A DNA stretch of 64,000 nt, from NCBI GenBank assembly GCA_902768785.1, contig CACXMM010000008.1, positions 1-64,000 on the forward strand, written 5' to 3'. Source of the DNA: an uncultured Prevotellaceae bacterium (GTDB taxonomy: Bacteria; Bacteroidota; Bacteroidia; Bacteroidales; Bacteroidaceae). Both the position numbers and the translations under genes were made by a program. The notes below the pieces were generated by a model. That model was not told the DNA's origin and did no database searches. It worked only from the letters and a program-made list of their open reading frames with translations. This document shows positions 8,653 to 16,442 of the stretch, one piece after another (positions within the stretch are counted from its first letter, which is position 1; the number at the start of each line of letters is the position of its first letter).

Positions 8653-9903
8653 TTACTCCTCATCAAGTTGATAGAGGAAGTCGTTATAGGGATATTTCTG
8701 AACATGTAGCTCACGCACTTTCTGGTAGAGCAGCTCACGCATTTCCTCAATATTTGTTTTCTCTTTTGCGGAAATAAACATACAGTTGTCGTTCAACTTC
8801 GCCATCCAAGTCTTCTGCAGTTCTTCCAAGGTAACATTCTCCTTTGTGGCTGGCGTGAGATCGTCGGGTTCTTTCTCTATCCATGTATAGGCATCAATCT
8901 TGTTGAAGACAATGATAGAGGGCTTCTCGGCCGCATCTAAATCCTTCAAGGTGTTCTCCACCACGTTGATCTGTTCTTCAAAGTCGGGGTGGGAGATATC
9001 TACCACATGAACCAGAAGATCGGCTTCGCGTACCTCATCAAGGGTGGATTTGAAGGAGTCCACCAGGTCTGTAGGCAACTTGCGGATGAAACCCACGGTG
9101 TCGGCTAACAAGAATGGCAAATTCTCAATGACAACTTTCCGAACAGTGGTATCGAGGGTCGCAAATAATTTGTTCTCTGCAAAAACATCACTCTTGGATA
9201 AAAGATTCATCAGTGTGCTCTTACCCACATTGGTATAACCCACCAAAGCCACGCGGATGAGCCGTCCACGGTTCTTCCTTTGGGTAGTCTTCTGCTTGTC
9301 AATCTCTTGTAGCCGTTGTTTCAGAAGGGTGATACGCTGAAGGATAATACGACGGTCCATCTCTAACTGTGTCTCACCAGGACCGCGGAGTCCTACGCTT
9401 CCTTTTCCTCCGCCACTGCCAGAACCACCACCCTGTCGTTCCAGGTGTGTCCACAGCCTTTGCAGACGGGGAAGCATATATCGGTATTGCGCTAATTCCA
9501 CTTGGTTCTTGGCATTAGCTGTCTGAGCGCGCATGGCGAAAATATCGAGTATCAGAGAGGTGCGGTCGAGGATCTTCACTTTCAGCATGCTCTCAATGTT
9601 TCGGATCTGTCGTGGCGACAGCTCGTCATCAAAGATCACCATACCGATCTCATGCTCGTTGTCTTCTTCCTGCTTGATATAGTCGCGAATTTCTTCCAGT
9701 TTGCCTTTGCCCACATAGGTGGTCTGATTAGGACCACCCACCTTTTGGGTGAATCGTTTTACCGTAACGGCTCCGGCAGTATCGGCGAGAAATTCCAGCT
9801 CGTCCAGATATTCCTTGGTCTTTGCCTCATCCTGCTCTTTGGTGATCAAACCTACCAAAATGGCGGTCTCGGCCTTGACTTCGGAGATTACAAATTCCTT
9901 CAT
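8653..9903 (-). CDS. hflX: Ribosome-splitting GTPase HflX
   Basis: A 416-residue HflX family GTPase, which binds 50S subunits and dissociates stalled ribosomes during stress. The N-terminal domain ends in a Gly-rich linker (GGSGSGGGKGSVGLRG) followed by the family signature GPGETQLEMDRR. The G domain has Walker A GYTNVGKST, G3 DTVGF and G4 NKID. The short C-terminal tail is normal for Bacteroidetes. It is preceded by a near-ideal promoter at 9931-9961 and heads the hflX-DUF4954-M16 cluster. Confidence 0.96.
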   Translation of the reverse strand: MKEFVISEVKAETAILVGLITKEQDEAKTKEYLDELEFLADTAGAVTVKRFTQKVGGPNQTTYVGKGKLEEIRDYIKQEEDNEHEIGMVIFDDELSPRQIRNIESMLKVKILDRTSLILDIFAMRAQTANAKNQVELAQYRYMLPRLQRLWTHLERQGGGSGSGGGKGSVGLRGPGETQLEMDRRIILQRITLLKQRLQEIDKQKTTQRKNRGRLIRVALVGYTNVGKSTLMNLLSKSDVFAENKLFATLDTTVRKVVIENLPFLLADTVGFIRKLPTDLVDSFKSTLDEVREADLLVHVVDISHPDFEEQINVVENTLKDLDAAEKPSIIVFNKIDAYTWIEKEPDDLTPATKENVTLEELQKTWMAKLNDNCMFISAKEKTNIEEMRELLYQKVRELHVQKYPYNDFLYQLDEE

Positions 9904-9930
9904 TTAATATAATAATGTGTTATTACCCTG

Positions 9931-9961
9931 CAAAGATAGCTGATTTTTGTCTATATACAAA
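9931..9961 (-). promoter_or_regulatory. hflX promoter with -33 and -7 boxes
   Basis: On the minus strand TTTG (9958-9961) is followed after 19 bp by TATCTTTG (9931-9938), the canonical Bacteroidetes spacing; the hflX start is 27 bp downstream. Confidence 0.8.
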
Positions 9962-10080
9962 ATAATATACCTTTTTTTTCGTGCATGCATTGTGATACTT
10001 TTTCGTATGAAGATACATGACAAACGAGTCGAATGTCCTGTTTGAGGAATGAAAATGAAGGAGTGGAAAACACACAATCA

Positions 10081-10094
10081 CGAAAACGTTTTCG
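10081..10094. promoter_or_regulatory. 14-bp perfect palindrome, possible operator
   Basis: CGAAAACGTTTTCG is perfectly self-complementary and lies 55 bp upstream of the -7 box at 10149. Size and symmetry resemble LacI-type operators, but no regulator gene is next to it. Confidence 0.45.
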
Positions 10095-10148
10095 TAGTTT
10101 TTTCGCTATTTTTTATCGACTAATTGATTTAAATCAAGAAAAATACAC

Positions 10149-10156
10149 TATCTTTG
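10149..10156 (+). promoter_or_regulatory. Promoter -7 element of the 10163-10270 transcript
   Basis: TATCTTTG on the plus strand. A recognisable -33 TTTG is lacking (ATTGATT lies at about the right place). Transcription would start near 10163, far upstream of nagB, and meet a terminator at 10238-10270. Confidence 0.6.
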
Positions 10157-10162
10157 CACTCG

Positions 10163-10270
10163 TTAAGACAAGTGATTTTCAGAAATTACATGCTACATAA
10201 TACTAACTGCTAAGACATTCAAAAAGTTCATTGTAACCAGCTTCGACGTGATGTCGGAGCTGTTTTTTTT
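10163..10270 (+). ncRNA. Candidate small RNA or leader before nagB
   Basis: About 108 nt bounded by a TATCTTTG promoter and a strong intrinsic terminator, with no long ORF. nagB has a separate promoter after the terminator, so this is not simply its 5' leader. A 7-codon reading frame (ATG at 10190, stop ending 10213, MLHNTNC) could be a leader peptide, but it has no clear ribosome site and no run of a regulatory amino acid. It does not match SRP RNA, 6S RNA, tmRNA or RNase P features I know. The start is inferred from the -7 box. Confidence 0.5.
10238..10270 (+). terminator. Intrinsic terminator
   Basis: CAGCTTCGAC (10238-10247) pairs with GTCGGAGCTG (10253-10262), one G-U wobble, with a 5-nt loop and eight T residues directly after. 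A classical rho-independent terminator 96 bp upstream of nagB. Confidence 0.85.
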
Positions 10271-10292
10271 CTCTGTTTGTAAAAAAAGTCAC

Positions 10293-10310
10293 TAAACCAC
10301 TTTTGGTTTA
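10293..10310. promoter_or_regulatory. Inverted repeat over nagB -33, candidate operator
   Basis: TAAACCA-N4-TGGTTTA is a 7-bp dyad overlapping the likely -33 box of nagB, the right place for a repressor. GntR- and ROK-type regulators control nag genes in other bacteria; no such gene is in the window. Confidence 0.45.
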
Positions 10311-10330
10311 TTGTTTTTTTATTATTTTTG
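10302..10330 (+). promoter_or_regulatory. nagB promoter
   Basis: TTTG (10302-10305) and TATTTTTG (10323-10330, fits TAnnTTTG) are 17 bp apart, slightly short of the usual 19. The nagB start is 36 bp downstream. Confidence 0.6.
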
Positions 10331-10366
10331 CAGCCGAATAATAAACAACTTAAAACAGACACAAGT

Positions 10367-11152
10367 ATGAGATTAATTATTGAGAATGATTATCAAAAGA
10401 TGTCGCAGTGGGCTGCTGAACATGTCATCGAGCGTATCAATGCTTTTAAGCCGACGGCTGAGAAGCCTTTCGTGCTGGGCTTGCCTACTGGTTCTTCACC
10501 AGAGGGAATGTATGCATGCTTGGTGAAAGCAAATAAAGAGGGTCGGGTATCCTTTAAAAATGTCATTACTTTCAATATGGACGAGTATGTTGGTTTGGCA
10601 GAGGATCACCCTGAGAGCTATCACTCTTTCATGGCCCGCAATCTGTTCGACCATATCGACATTCCTAAAGAGAATATCCATATCCTGAATGGTAATGCAG
10701 AGGATCTGGTGGCAGAGTGTGCTCACTACGAGGCAATGATTCAGGAGGCCGGCGGTATTGACCTGTTCATTGGCGGTATTGGTCCAGATGGACATATCGC
10801 TTTCAACGAGCCGTATTCCTCACTGACTTCCCGTACCCGTCAGAAGACGTTGACAACCGATACCATCATCGCAAACTCTCGTTTCTTTGACAATGATGTG
10901 AATAAGGTGCCAAAGAGTGCGCTGACTGTTGGTGTTGGTACTGTGATGGATGCCCGCGAGGTGATGATCTTGGTGAATGGCCACCACAAAGCACGCGCCC
11001 TGAAGGCTGCTGTGGAAGGTGCCGTTTCTCATGAATGGACCATCAGTGCCTTGCAGATGCACCAGCATGGCATCATCGTTTGTGATGAACCCGCCACAGA
11101 CGAGTTGAAGGTGGCAACCTATAAGTATTTTAAGGATATTGAAGGGAAATAA
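10367..11152 (+). CDS. nagB: Glucosamine-6-phosphate deaminase
   Basis: A 261-residue cytoplasmic enzyme converting glucosamine-6-phosphate to fructose-6-phosphate and ammonia. The N-terminal phosphate loop [17 protein letters not shown] with the catalytic Asp, and [14 protein letters not shown] with the ring-opening His are all present. Length is close to E. coli NagB (266). The ATG at 10367 (MRLIIEND) is chosen over an upstream in-frame ATG because it matches the family start and lies downstream of the promoter. It is monocistronic, with terminators on both sides. Confidence 0.96.
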   Translation: MRLIIENDYQKMSQWAAEHVIERINAFKPTAEKPFVLGLPTGSSPEGMYACLVKANKEGRVSFKNVITFNMDEYVGLAEDHPESYHSFMARNLFDHIDIPKENIHILNGNAEDLVAECAHYEAMIQEAGGIDLFIGGIGPDGHIAFNEPYSSLTSRTRQKTLTTDTIIANSRFFDNDVNKVPKSALTVGVGTVMDAREVMILVNGHHKARALKAAVEGAVSHEWTISALQMHQHGIIVCDEPATDELKVATYKYFKDIEGK

Positions 11153-11173
11153 CCTTTTGGGATATTAGTACAA

Positions 11174-11204
11174 AACGGTCCGGTCAGTTCATGATTGGAC
11201 CGTT
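11174..11204 (+). terminator. Terminator after nagB
   Basis: AACGGTCCGGTCA (11174-11186) pairs with TGATTGGACCGTT (11192-11204), with two G-U pairs, around a 5-nt loop. The T-run after it is weak (TATTCATT). Confidence 0.65.
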
Positions 11205-11237
11205 ATTCATTCGTACACTCATTTTGTGATTTGAGAC

Positions 11238-13265
11238 ATGAAGAAATTTTTTTTGCTTTTATTGTTCACGATAGTGACAATCGGTGTGCAGGCGATGGAG
11301 GCTGTGGTTTGCTCGCCAGACGGACGTATTGAGGTAAAGGTGACGAACCCCAACGGGAAGGCTGTCTATCAGGTTACCTACGATGGATTTGAAGTGGTTC
11401 ATGAGTCTTCGCTGGGCTTGCTTACCAGTGTGGGTGACCTCTCCCAGCAACTGACGATGACGTCGGTGAAGGAGGATGCCGTGCAGAAGCACTATCATAT
11501 GGATAGGGTGAAGGCTTCAGACATCATTTATCAGGCTGCTCGTTTGACCGTGACGTACATGAATAAAGACTCTCTTTCTTTCTCTGTGACCTTTCAGGTG
11601 TCGAATGATAATGTGGCTTACCGTTACGAGATTCCCCGTCCGAAGACCAATAATCCCAAGCGGATGGTGATTTATCAGGAGGCCAGCGCATTCCGCTTCC
11701 CTGACCAGACCACAACTTTCCTTTGCCCACAGATCGGTCCGGAGACGGGATGGGAGCATACGAAGCCCAGCTATGAAGAGGACTACGAGGCTGATGCTCC
11801 GATGGCGAAACTGTCGCGCTTCGGCAAGGGATATACTTTCCCTTGTTTGTTCCATGTGTCCGGCGCAGGAAAAACAAGTCCTATTAGTCTTACAAATAAA
11901 ACTCGTATTCAAGACTACTGGGTGCTTGTCAGTGAAACAGGTGTGAGCAGTGCCTATTGTGGAAGTCATCTCTCTGATTATCAAGAGAAAATAGGCTATA
12001 CGATTGCCTTCCCCGATAAGGGGGAGAATAATGGCTTTGGCAGTGAATATGCCGCCATCCCTCTTCCCGGTGTTACCCCATGGCGTACCTTGACGATAGG
12101 GGAGACCCCCGCTCCGTTGGTGGAAACCACCATTGCCTACGACTTGGTAGAACCGCTTTATGCTCCCAGCACGGATTATAAGCCAGGACGTTACACATGG
12201 AGCTGGCTGATTTGGCAGGACAATAGTATTAATTATGATGATCAAGTGAAGTTCATCGACTTAGCTGCTTCGATGGGCTTTGAGTATTGTTTGGTGGATA
12301 ATTGGTGGGATACCCAGATCGGCCGTGACCACATTGTGGAATTGAGCCGCTATGCCCAGCAGAAAGGGGTATCGCTCATGCTTTGGTATAACAGTAATGG
12401 TTTTGTGAATGATGCTCCACAAGGACCGCGCGACTGTATGAATACTGCTATTGCCCGTGAGCGTGAGATGCGCTGGCTGCAAAGCATTGGCGTAAAGGGA
12501 ATCAAGGTTGATTTCTTCGGCGGTGACAAGCAGGAGACAATGCGCCTCTATGAGGATATCTTGAGTGATGCCAATCGCTACGGTATCCAAGTGGTGTTCC
12601 ATGGCTGCACCATCCCACGTGGATGGGAGCGGATGTATCCAAATTACGTGGCCAGTGAGGCGGCCTTAGCCAGTGAGAATGTGTTCTTCAGTGAGTACCA
12701 TGCCCGTCAAGAAGGCTTCGAACTCACCATGCATCCCTTCTGTCGCAATGCCTTAGGTGCTTTCGACTGGGGCGGTATCATCATGAACCGTTATTTGAGT
12801 AAAGACAACCAAAGTCGCCATCCGCGTTATACTTCGGATATCTTCGAGATGGCCACTGGTATTACTAATCAGACTTTCGTGCAGTGTGTAGCTATGCAGC
12901 CGAATAACCTTAGTGAATTGCCTGACTTCGAACTTGATTTTCTAAAGATGCTACCCACGACATGGGAGGAGACACGCTACCTTGATGGCTATCCAGGACA
13001 GTATGTCGTAATGGCACGGAGACATGGTGACAAGTGGTATGTGGCAGGACTCAATGGTACAGAGCGTCCCATCACTTTGGAACTGAACCTCTGTGACCTC
13101 TTCACAAGCAGTGATCATCTTATCATTTACAATGACAGACCCAGGAAAAAAGGCGAGATAGTTCCTACGTCCTATCAGAATACTTTGAAACCCAATGGTA
13201 AAGGAAAGGTGATGGTAACCATACAACCGATGGGTGGAATGATTGTGAAGAGGGCAGACAATTGA
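11238..13265 (+). CDS. GH97 family glycoside hydrolase, retaining type
   Basis: A 675-residue exported alpha-glycosidase of family GH97 (signal peptide MKKFFLLLLFTIVTIGVQA). It has the N-terminal beta-sandwich (to about residue 280), the barrel (WSWLIWQDNSINYDDQVKFI to about 560) and a short C-terminal sandwich. IKVDFFGG carries Asp425 where retaining GH97 alpha-galactosidases have their nucleophile; inverting SusB-type enzymes lack this Asp, so alpha-galactosidase-like activity is more likely than alpha-glucosidase. It is followed after 16 bp by a GH28 gene, consistent with a pair acting on plant polysaccharide. A weak TCATTTTG -7-like box is at 11219. Confidence 0.9.
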   Translation: MKKFFLLLLFTIVTIGVQAMEAVVCSPDGRIEVKVTNPNGKAVYQVTYDGFEVVHESSLGLLTSVGDLSQQLTMTSVKEDAVQKHYHMDRVKASDIIYQAARLTVTYMNKDSLSFSVTFQVSNDNVAYRYEIPRPKTNNPKRMVIYQEASAFRFPDQTTTFLCPQIGPETGWEHTKPSYEEDYEADAPMAKLSRFGKGYTFPCLFHVSGAGKTSPISLTNKTRIQDYWVLVSETGVSSAYCGSHLSDYQEKIGYTIAFPDKGENNGFGSEYAAIPLPGVTPWRTLTIGETPAPLVETTIAYDLVEPLYAPSTDYKPGRYTWSWLIWQDNSINYDDQVKFIDLAASMGFEYCLVDNWWDTQIGRDHIVELSRYAQQKGVSLMLWYNSNGFVNDAPQGPRDCMNTAIAREREMRWLQSIGVKGIKVDFFGGDKQETMRLYEDILSDANRYGIQVVFHGCTIPRGWERMYPNYVASEAALASENVFFSEYHARQEGFELTMHPFCRNALGAFDWGGIIMNRYLSKDNQSRHPRYTSDIFEMATGITNQTFVQCVAMQPNNLSELPDFELDFLKMLPTTWEETRYLDGYPGQYVVMARRHGDKWYVAGLNGTERPITLELNLCDLFTSSDHLIIYNDRPRKKGEIVPTSYQNTLKPNGKGKVMVTIQPMGGMIVKRADN

Positions 13266-13281
13266 TAAATGGCAATTGACG

Positions 13282-14637
13282 ATGAGACGTATATATATAA
13301 AAGGTATTGGTGTGGCTACGCTGTTGCTGTTTGCAGGAAGTGCCTTTGCCGCCGACTACAACATTAAAGACTATGGGGCGGTGAGTGATACAACACAACT
13401 GAGTACCGATGCTGTTCAGAAAGCCATCGAGGCATGCTCAACGGCGGGGGGCGGACGTGTCCTGGTACCTGCCGGGCAATACAAGATCGGTACTATCATC
13501 TTAAAGAGCCATGTGAACCTCCATCTGGAGCATGGTGCAACTTTATTCGGCAGTACCGATCTCGCTGATTATATCCCTGTAAAATCTAACTATCTGTCGC
13601 TGCGTACACAGACCACTACTATTCAGTTGATCTATGGTGATGACGTGGATGATGTGATGATCAGTGGAACAGGAACCATCGACGGTCGCGGTCGTTCGTT
13701 CAAGAAACTGTCATGGAACGATGAAGGCATCACCCGTCCGCACTTGTTGCGTTTCATCAATAGCCGTGACATCCGCATACAGGATATTACATTGAAGAAC
13801 TCAGGCTGCTGGATGCAGCATTACTTAGCTTGTGACCGTTTGCAGATACGTGGTATAAAGGTATTTAATCGTAACAATTACAACAATGATGCTATTGACA
13901 TTGACGGTTGTCATGATGTGACCGTGAGTGATATGATAGCTGACAGCGATGATGATGCCATCACGCTGAAGAGCACTTCTCCCCGCCTGTGTGAAAATGT
14001 CACCATCACTAACTGTGTGGTGAGCAGTCATTGCAATGGTATCAAGTTGGGAACAGAGACCAATGGTGGCTTCAAGAACATCACGGTTTCCCATTGTATT
14101 GTCAAGCCCTCGACCGATCAAAGTTCACAATTCTTTGGAGACAAGAGCAAGCGGGGTACTTCGGCGATCTCTTTAGAGATAGTGGATGGTGGCATCATGG
14201 AGAATGTGCATGTGTCGGATATCCTGGTGGAAGGAACAGAGTCACCGATCTTCATCCGTTTAGGCAACCGGGCCCGTCCTTATGCAGAGGGAATACCCGT
14301 GGAGAAAGTCGGTGCTATCCGTCATGTTCGTCTTCACGATATTACAGTGCATGGTGCGGGACAGACGGGTTGCAGTATCACGGGATTGCCAGGTCATCCT
14401 GTGGAGGACATTTTCTTGAGTAACATCCTTATCAGTCATGCAGGGGGTTGCGGTCATGTGGCTGCTCCGGAAGATGAAAAAGAAAAAGAATACCCAGAGG
14501 CCACGATGTGGGGTGTGCTACCAGCTAAAGGTTTCTATGTGAACCATGCCCGTCATGTGGTATTCAACGGTATCGAGGTATATACAGACAATGAGGATGC
14601 CCGTCCGCTGTTCGTGAAGAACGATGTGCTGCCATAA
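13282..14637 (+). CDS. GH28 family polygalacturonase-like hydrolase
   Basis: A 451-residue secreted right-handed beta-helix enzyme of family GH28, which cleaves alpha-galacturonosyl bonds in pectin. The signal peptide is MRRIYIKGIGVATLLLFAGSAFA. The family motifs are NND (Asp203), SDDD (Asp223-225) and a His250 in SHCNGIKLGTET, where the canonical motif is GHG; the altered context and extra N-terminal region suggest an exo-acting or rhamnogalacturonan-type member. The ATG at 13282 is chosen; a TTG two codons earlier is less likely. It is cotranscribed with GH97 and converges on GH43 with an 11-bp gap. Confidence 0.9.
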   Translation: MRRIYIKGIGVATLLLFAGSAFAADYNIKDYGAVSDTTQLSTDAVQKAIEACSTAGGGRVLVPAGQYKIGTIILKSHVNLHLEHGATLFGSTDLADYIPVKSNYLSLRTQTTTIQLIYGDDVDDVMISGTGTIDGRGRSFKKLSWNDEGITRPHLLRFINSRDIRIQDITLKNSGCWMQHYLACDRLQIRGIKVFNRNNYNNDAIDIDGCHDVTVSDMIADSDDDAITLKSTSPRLCENVTITNCVVSSHCNGIKLGTETNGGFKNITVSHCIVKPSTDQSSQFFGDKSKRGTSAISLEIVDGGIMENVHVSDILVEGTESPIFIRLGNRARPYAEGIPVEKVGAIRHVRLHDITVHGAGQTGCSITGLPGHPVEDIFLSNILISHAGGCGHVAAPEDEKEKEYPEATMWGVLPAKGFYVNHARHVVFNGIEVYTDNEDARPLFVKNDVLP

Positions 14638-14648
14638 ACCATCTCTCT

Positions 14649-16268
14649 TTACCGGATGATGTGGTATGCAAAATTGTCGAATTGGGCTTTCCCTCCGTCG
14701 TGGAGGATGTTATAGCAGTAGAGTCCGACACGTGATCCTTTCCAACTGCCCATTCGAAGAGCGAAAGCCTCACCGATGGTCGTGAACTTCTTTCCATCGG
14801 TGCTATAGGCGAACTGGTGGGTGTTTCGTTCGCTGTTGATGATAACGCGCAACTCAATCACCTTTTGGGAAACTGTCCTCTGAATCTCTCGTTTCCCGTT
14901 GTTCTCAATATATAACTGGAGTTCCCCGTTCATCTTGGCGATGCCGATGCCCATGAACAGGTTCCCCATACAAAGCAAACCAGCGTGGGTTCCTTCCTGC
15001 ATACCCGAGCAGTCCATCTTTGTGGTTGCCATGCTCTCATATCCCACCGTCTTTTGAGTGAGCATATTATGACTGGTTACTAAATAATCAGACCTCAGTG
15101 CGTGTAAGGTGAGCCATCCTTTTCTTTCACTGAGACTCCATGCCTCAGCGTGTGGGTTGTGATTCCATTGCCATTGCAAACCAAGAGGACGCTGATGGTC
15201 ACCTACCCAGAAAGAGCCTTTGATGGAGAAATCGTCAGATAACTGAGAAGTGAGGGCTAAGGACAGAGAACGGGATTGACTATGATGCTGGTCTTTTTTC
15301 CACACATACACAGGTTCCCCGATGCCGTTACCATCGATATCTATTCCCATCAGAGGCCAGCCATCATGCCACCGGGCGGGTTGCAGGTGAACCACTCGTC
15401 CCCGAGGATGGGTTTCCTGGAAATGGAAGAACCACCAGTCACCTTCGGGAGTATCCACCAAGGCACCTTGATGCGGACCGTTTACTCTTGTGGAACCTTG
15501 TTCCAACACTACTTTCTTTTCATAAGGTCCATAGATGTTCTTTGCTCTTAGAACGGTTTGCCATCCTTGTCCTACACCCCCTTCAGGAATAATCAGGTAG
15601 TAATAGCCGTCTTTCTTCAGGAATTTCGTTCCCTCAGCTACGGGACCAGTATAGACTGTCACGCCCTCATCGAGCAGTTGTTTTCCATCTGCTGACATCT
15701 TGTGCACGATAATGGGCCCGGCACGGTGGCGACTTCTTCCTAAATATGCTTGACCATCATCATCCCAGAATGGACAGGGGTCTTCCCATTTCGGAATCTC
15801 CTTTACACAATGAAGAGGTGACCACGGACCGTGCGGATCTTCTGCGGTACTCATGAACAGTCCTTCTTCATAGGTACAGAAATACACATAGAAACGACCG
15901 TCATGGTAACGGATGCTGGGAGCCCATGATCCGCCCCCGTAGTGCTTGTTTTCATCCCACTCGGGATAGTCGAAGCGTTCATAAACCTGACTGATGATGT
16001 GCCAGTTCACCAAATCATCGGATTCCAGTACCTGCATACCGAGAAAGTGGAAATCTGAGGCTACCATGTAGTATTTCTCTCCCACACGGATAACATCGGG
16101 GTCACTATAGTCGGCATTGAGCACGGGATTGATATAGGTTCCATTACCCTGATCGCCCCATGCGAGATGTTCCTGTGCCTTGATGGGAACCCATATCCAG
16201 CATGACAGGATTAGGGAGGCGGTGAAAACCATGGAGTGGTATGGCTTTAGTACTTTTGATATTTTCAT
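14649..16268 (-). CDS. GH43 family arabinosidase/xylosidase
   Basis: A 539-residue exported GH43 enzyme. The five-bladed propeller begins at NPVLNADYSDPDVI; the catalytic triad is Asp56 (base), Asp163 in WEDPCPFWDDDG, and Glu212 in VAEGTKF (acid). Residues about 330-539 form the C-terminal beta-sandwich common in beta-xylosidases and arabinofuranosidases. Likely substrates are arabinan or xylan side chains; subfamily cannot be fixed by eye. The leader MKISKVLKPYHSMVFTASLI reads as a signal peptide. A TACCTTAG (-7 with one mismatch) lies 19 bp upstream. It faces the GH97-GH28 pair. Confidence 0.88.
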   Translation of the reverse strand: MKISKVLKPYHSMVFTASLILSCWIWVPIKAQEHLAWGDQGNGTYINPVLNADYSDPDVIRVGEKYYMVASDFHFLGMQVLESDDLVNWHIISQVYERFDYPEWDENKHYGGGSWAPSIRYHDGRFYVYFCTYEEGLFMSTAEDPHGPWSPLHCVKEIPKWEDPCPFWDDDGQAYLGRSRHRAGPIIVHKMSADGKQLLDEGVTVYTGPVAEGTKFLKKDGYYYLIIPEGGVGQGWQTVLRAKNIYGPYEKKVVLEQGSTRVNGPHQGALVDTPEGDWWFFHFQETHPRGRVVHLQPARWHDGWPLMGIDIDGNGIGEPVYVWKKDQHHSQSRSLSLALTSQLSDDFSIKGSFWVGDHQRPLGLQWQWNHNPHAEAWSLSERKGWLTLHALRSDYLVTSHNMLTQKTVGYESMATTKMDCSGMQEGTHAGLLCMGNLFMGIGIAKMNGELQLYIENNGKREIQRTVSQKVIELRVIINSERNTHQFAYSTDGKKFTTIGEAFALRMGSWKGSRVGLYCYNILHDGGKAQFDNFAYHIIR

Positions 16269-16430
16269 TCGTAGTTCTTTTTGCCGCTAAGGTATGCATT
16301 TTTTTTGAGAGTAACAAGGAAATAGGTAGAAAAAGCTCGTGTCAGATTGTCGTGACTCTTGTCATTTTGGCATTATGTATGTTGCGGGTATGTGTTTTGA
16401 TGCAACAATTTATAGAAACAAAACATAAAG

Positions 16431-16437
16431 AAAGGAG
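16431..16437 (+). promoter_or_regulatory. Shine-Dalgarno site of clpB
   Basis: AAAGGAG five bases before the clpB ATG, a strong anti-16S match that is unusual for Bacteroidetes genes and supports the start at 16443. Confidence 0.7.
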
Positions 16438-16442
16438 CTAAT

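Noticed and set aside
9904..10366. Possible tRNA or housekeeping RNA in the hflX-nagB gap
   Set aside because: No T-loop GTTCGAATC sequence, acceptor stem, or SRP/6S/tmRNA feature was seen; only the promoter-terminator unit is supported.
16241..16441. Short plus-strand frame ahead of clpB
   Set aside because: It overlaps the start of GH43 and ends at the clpB ribosome site; a hydrophobic stretch appears by chance and no ribosome site precedes it.
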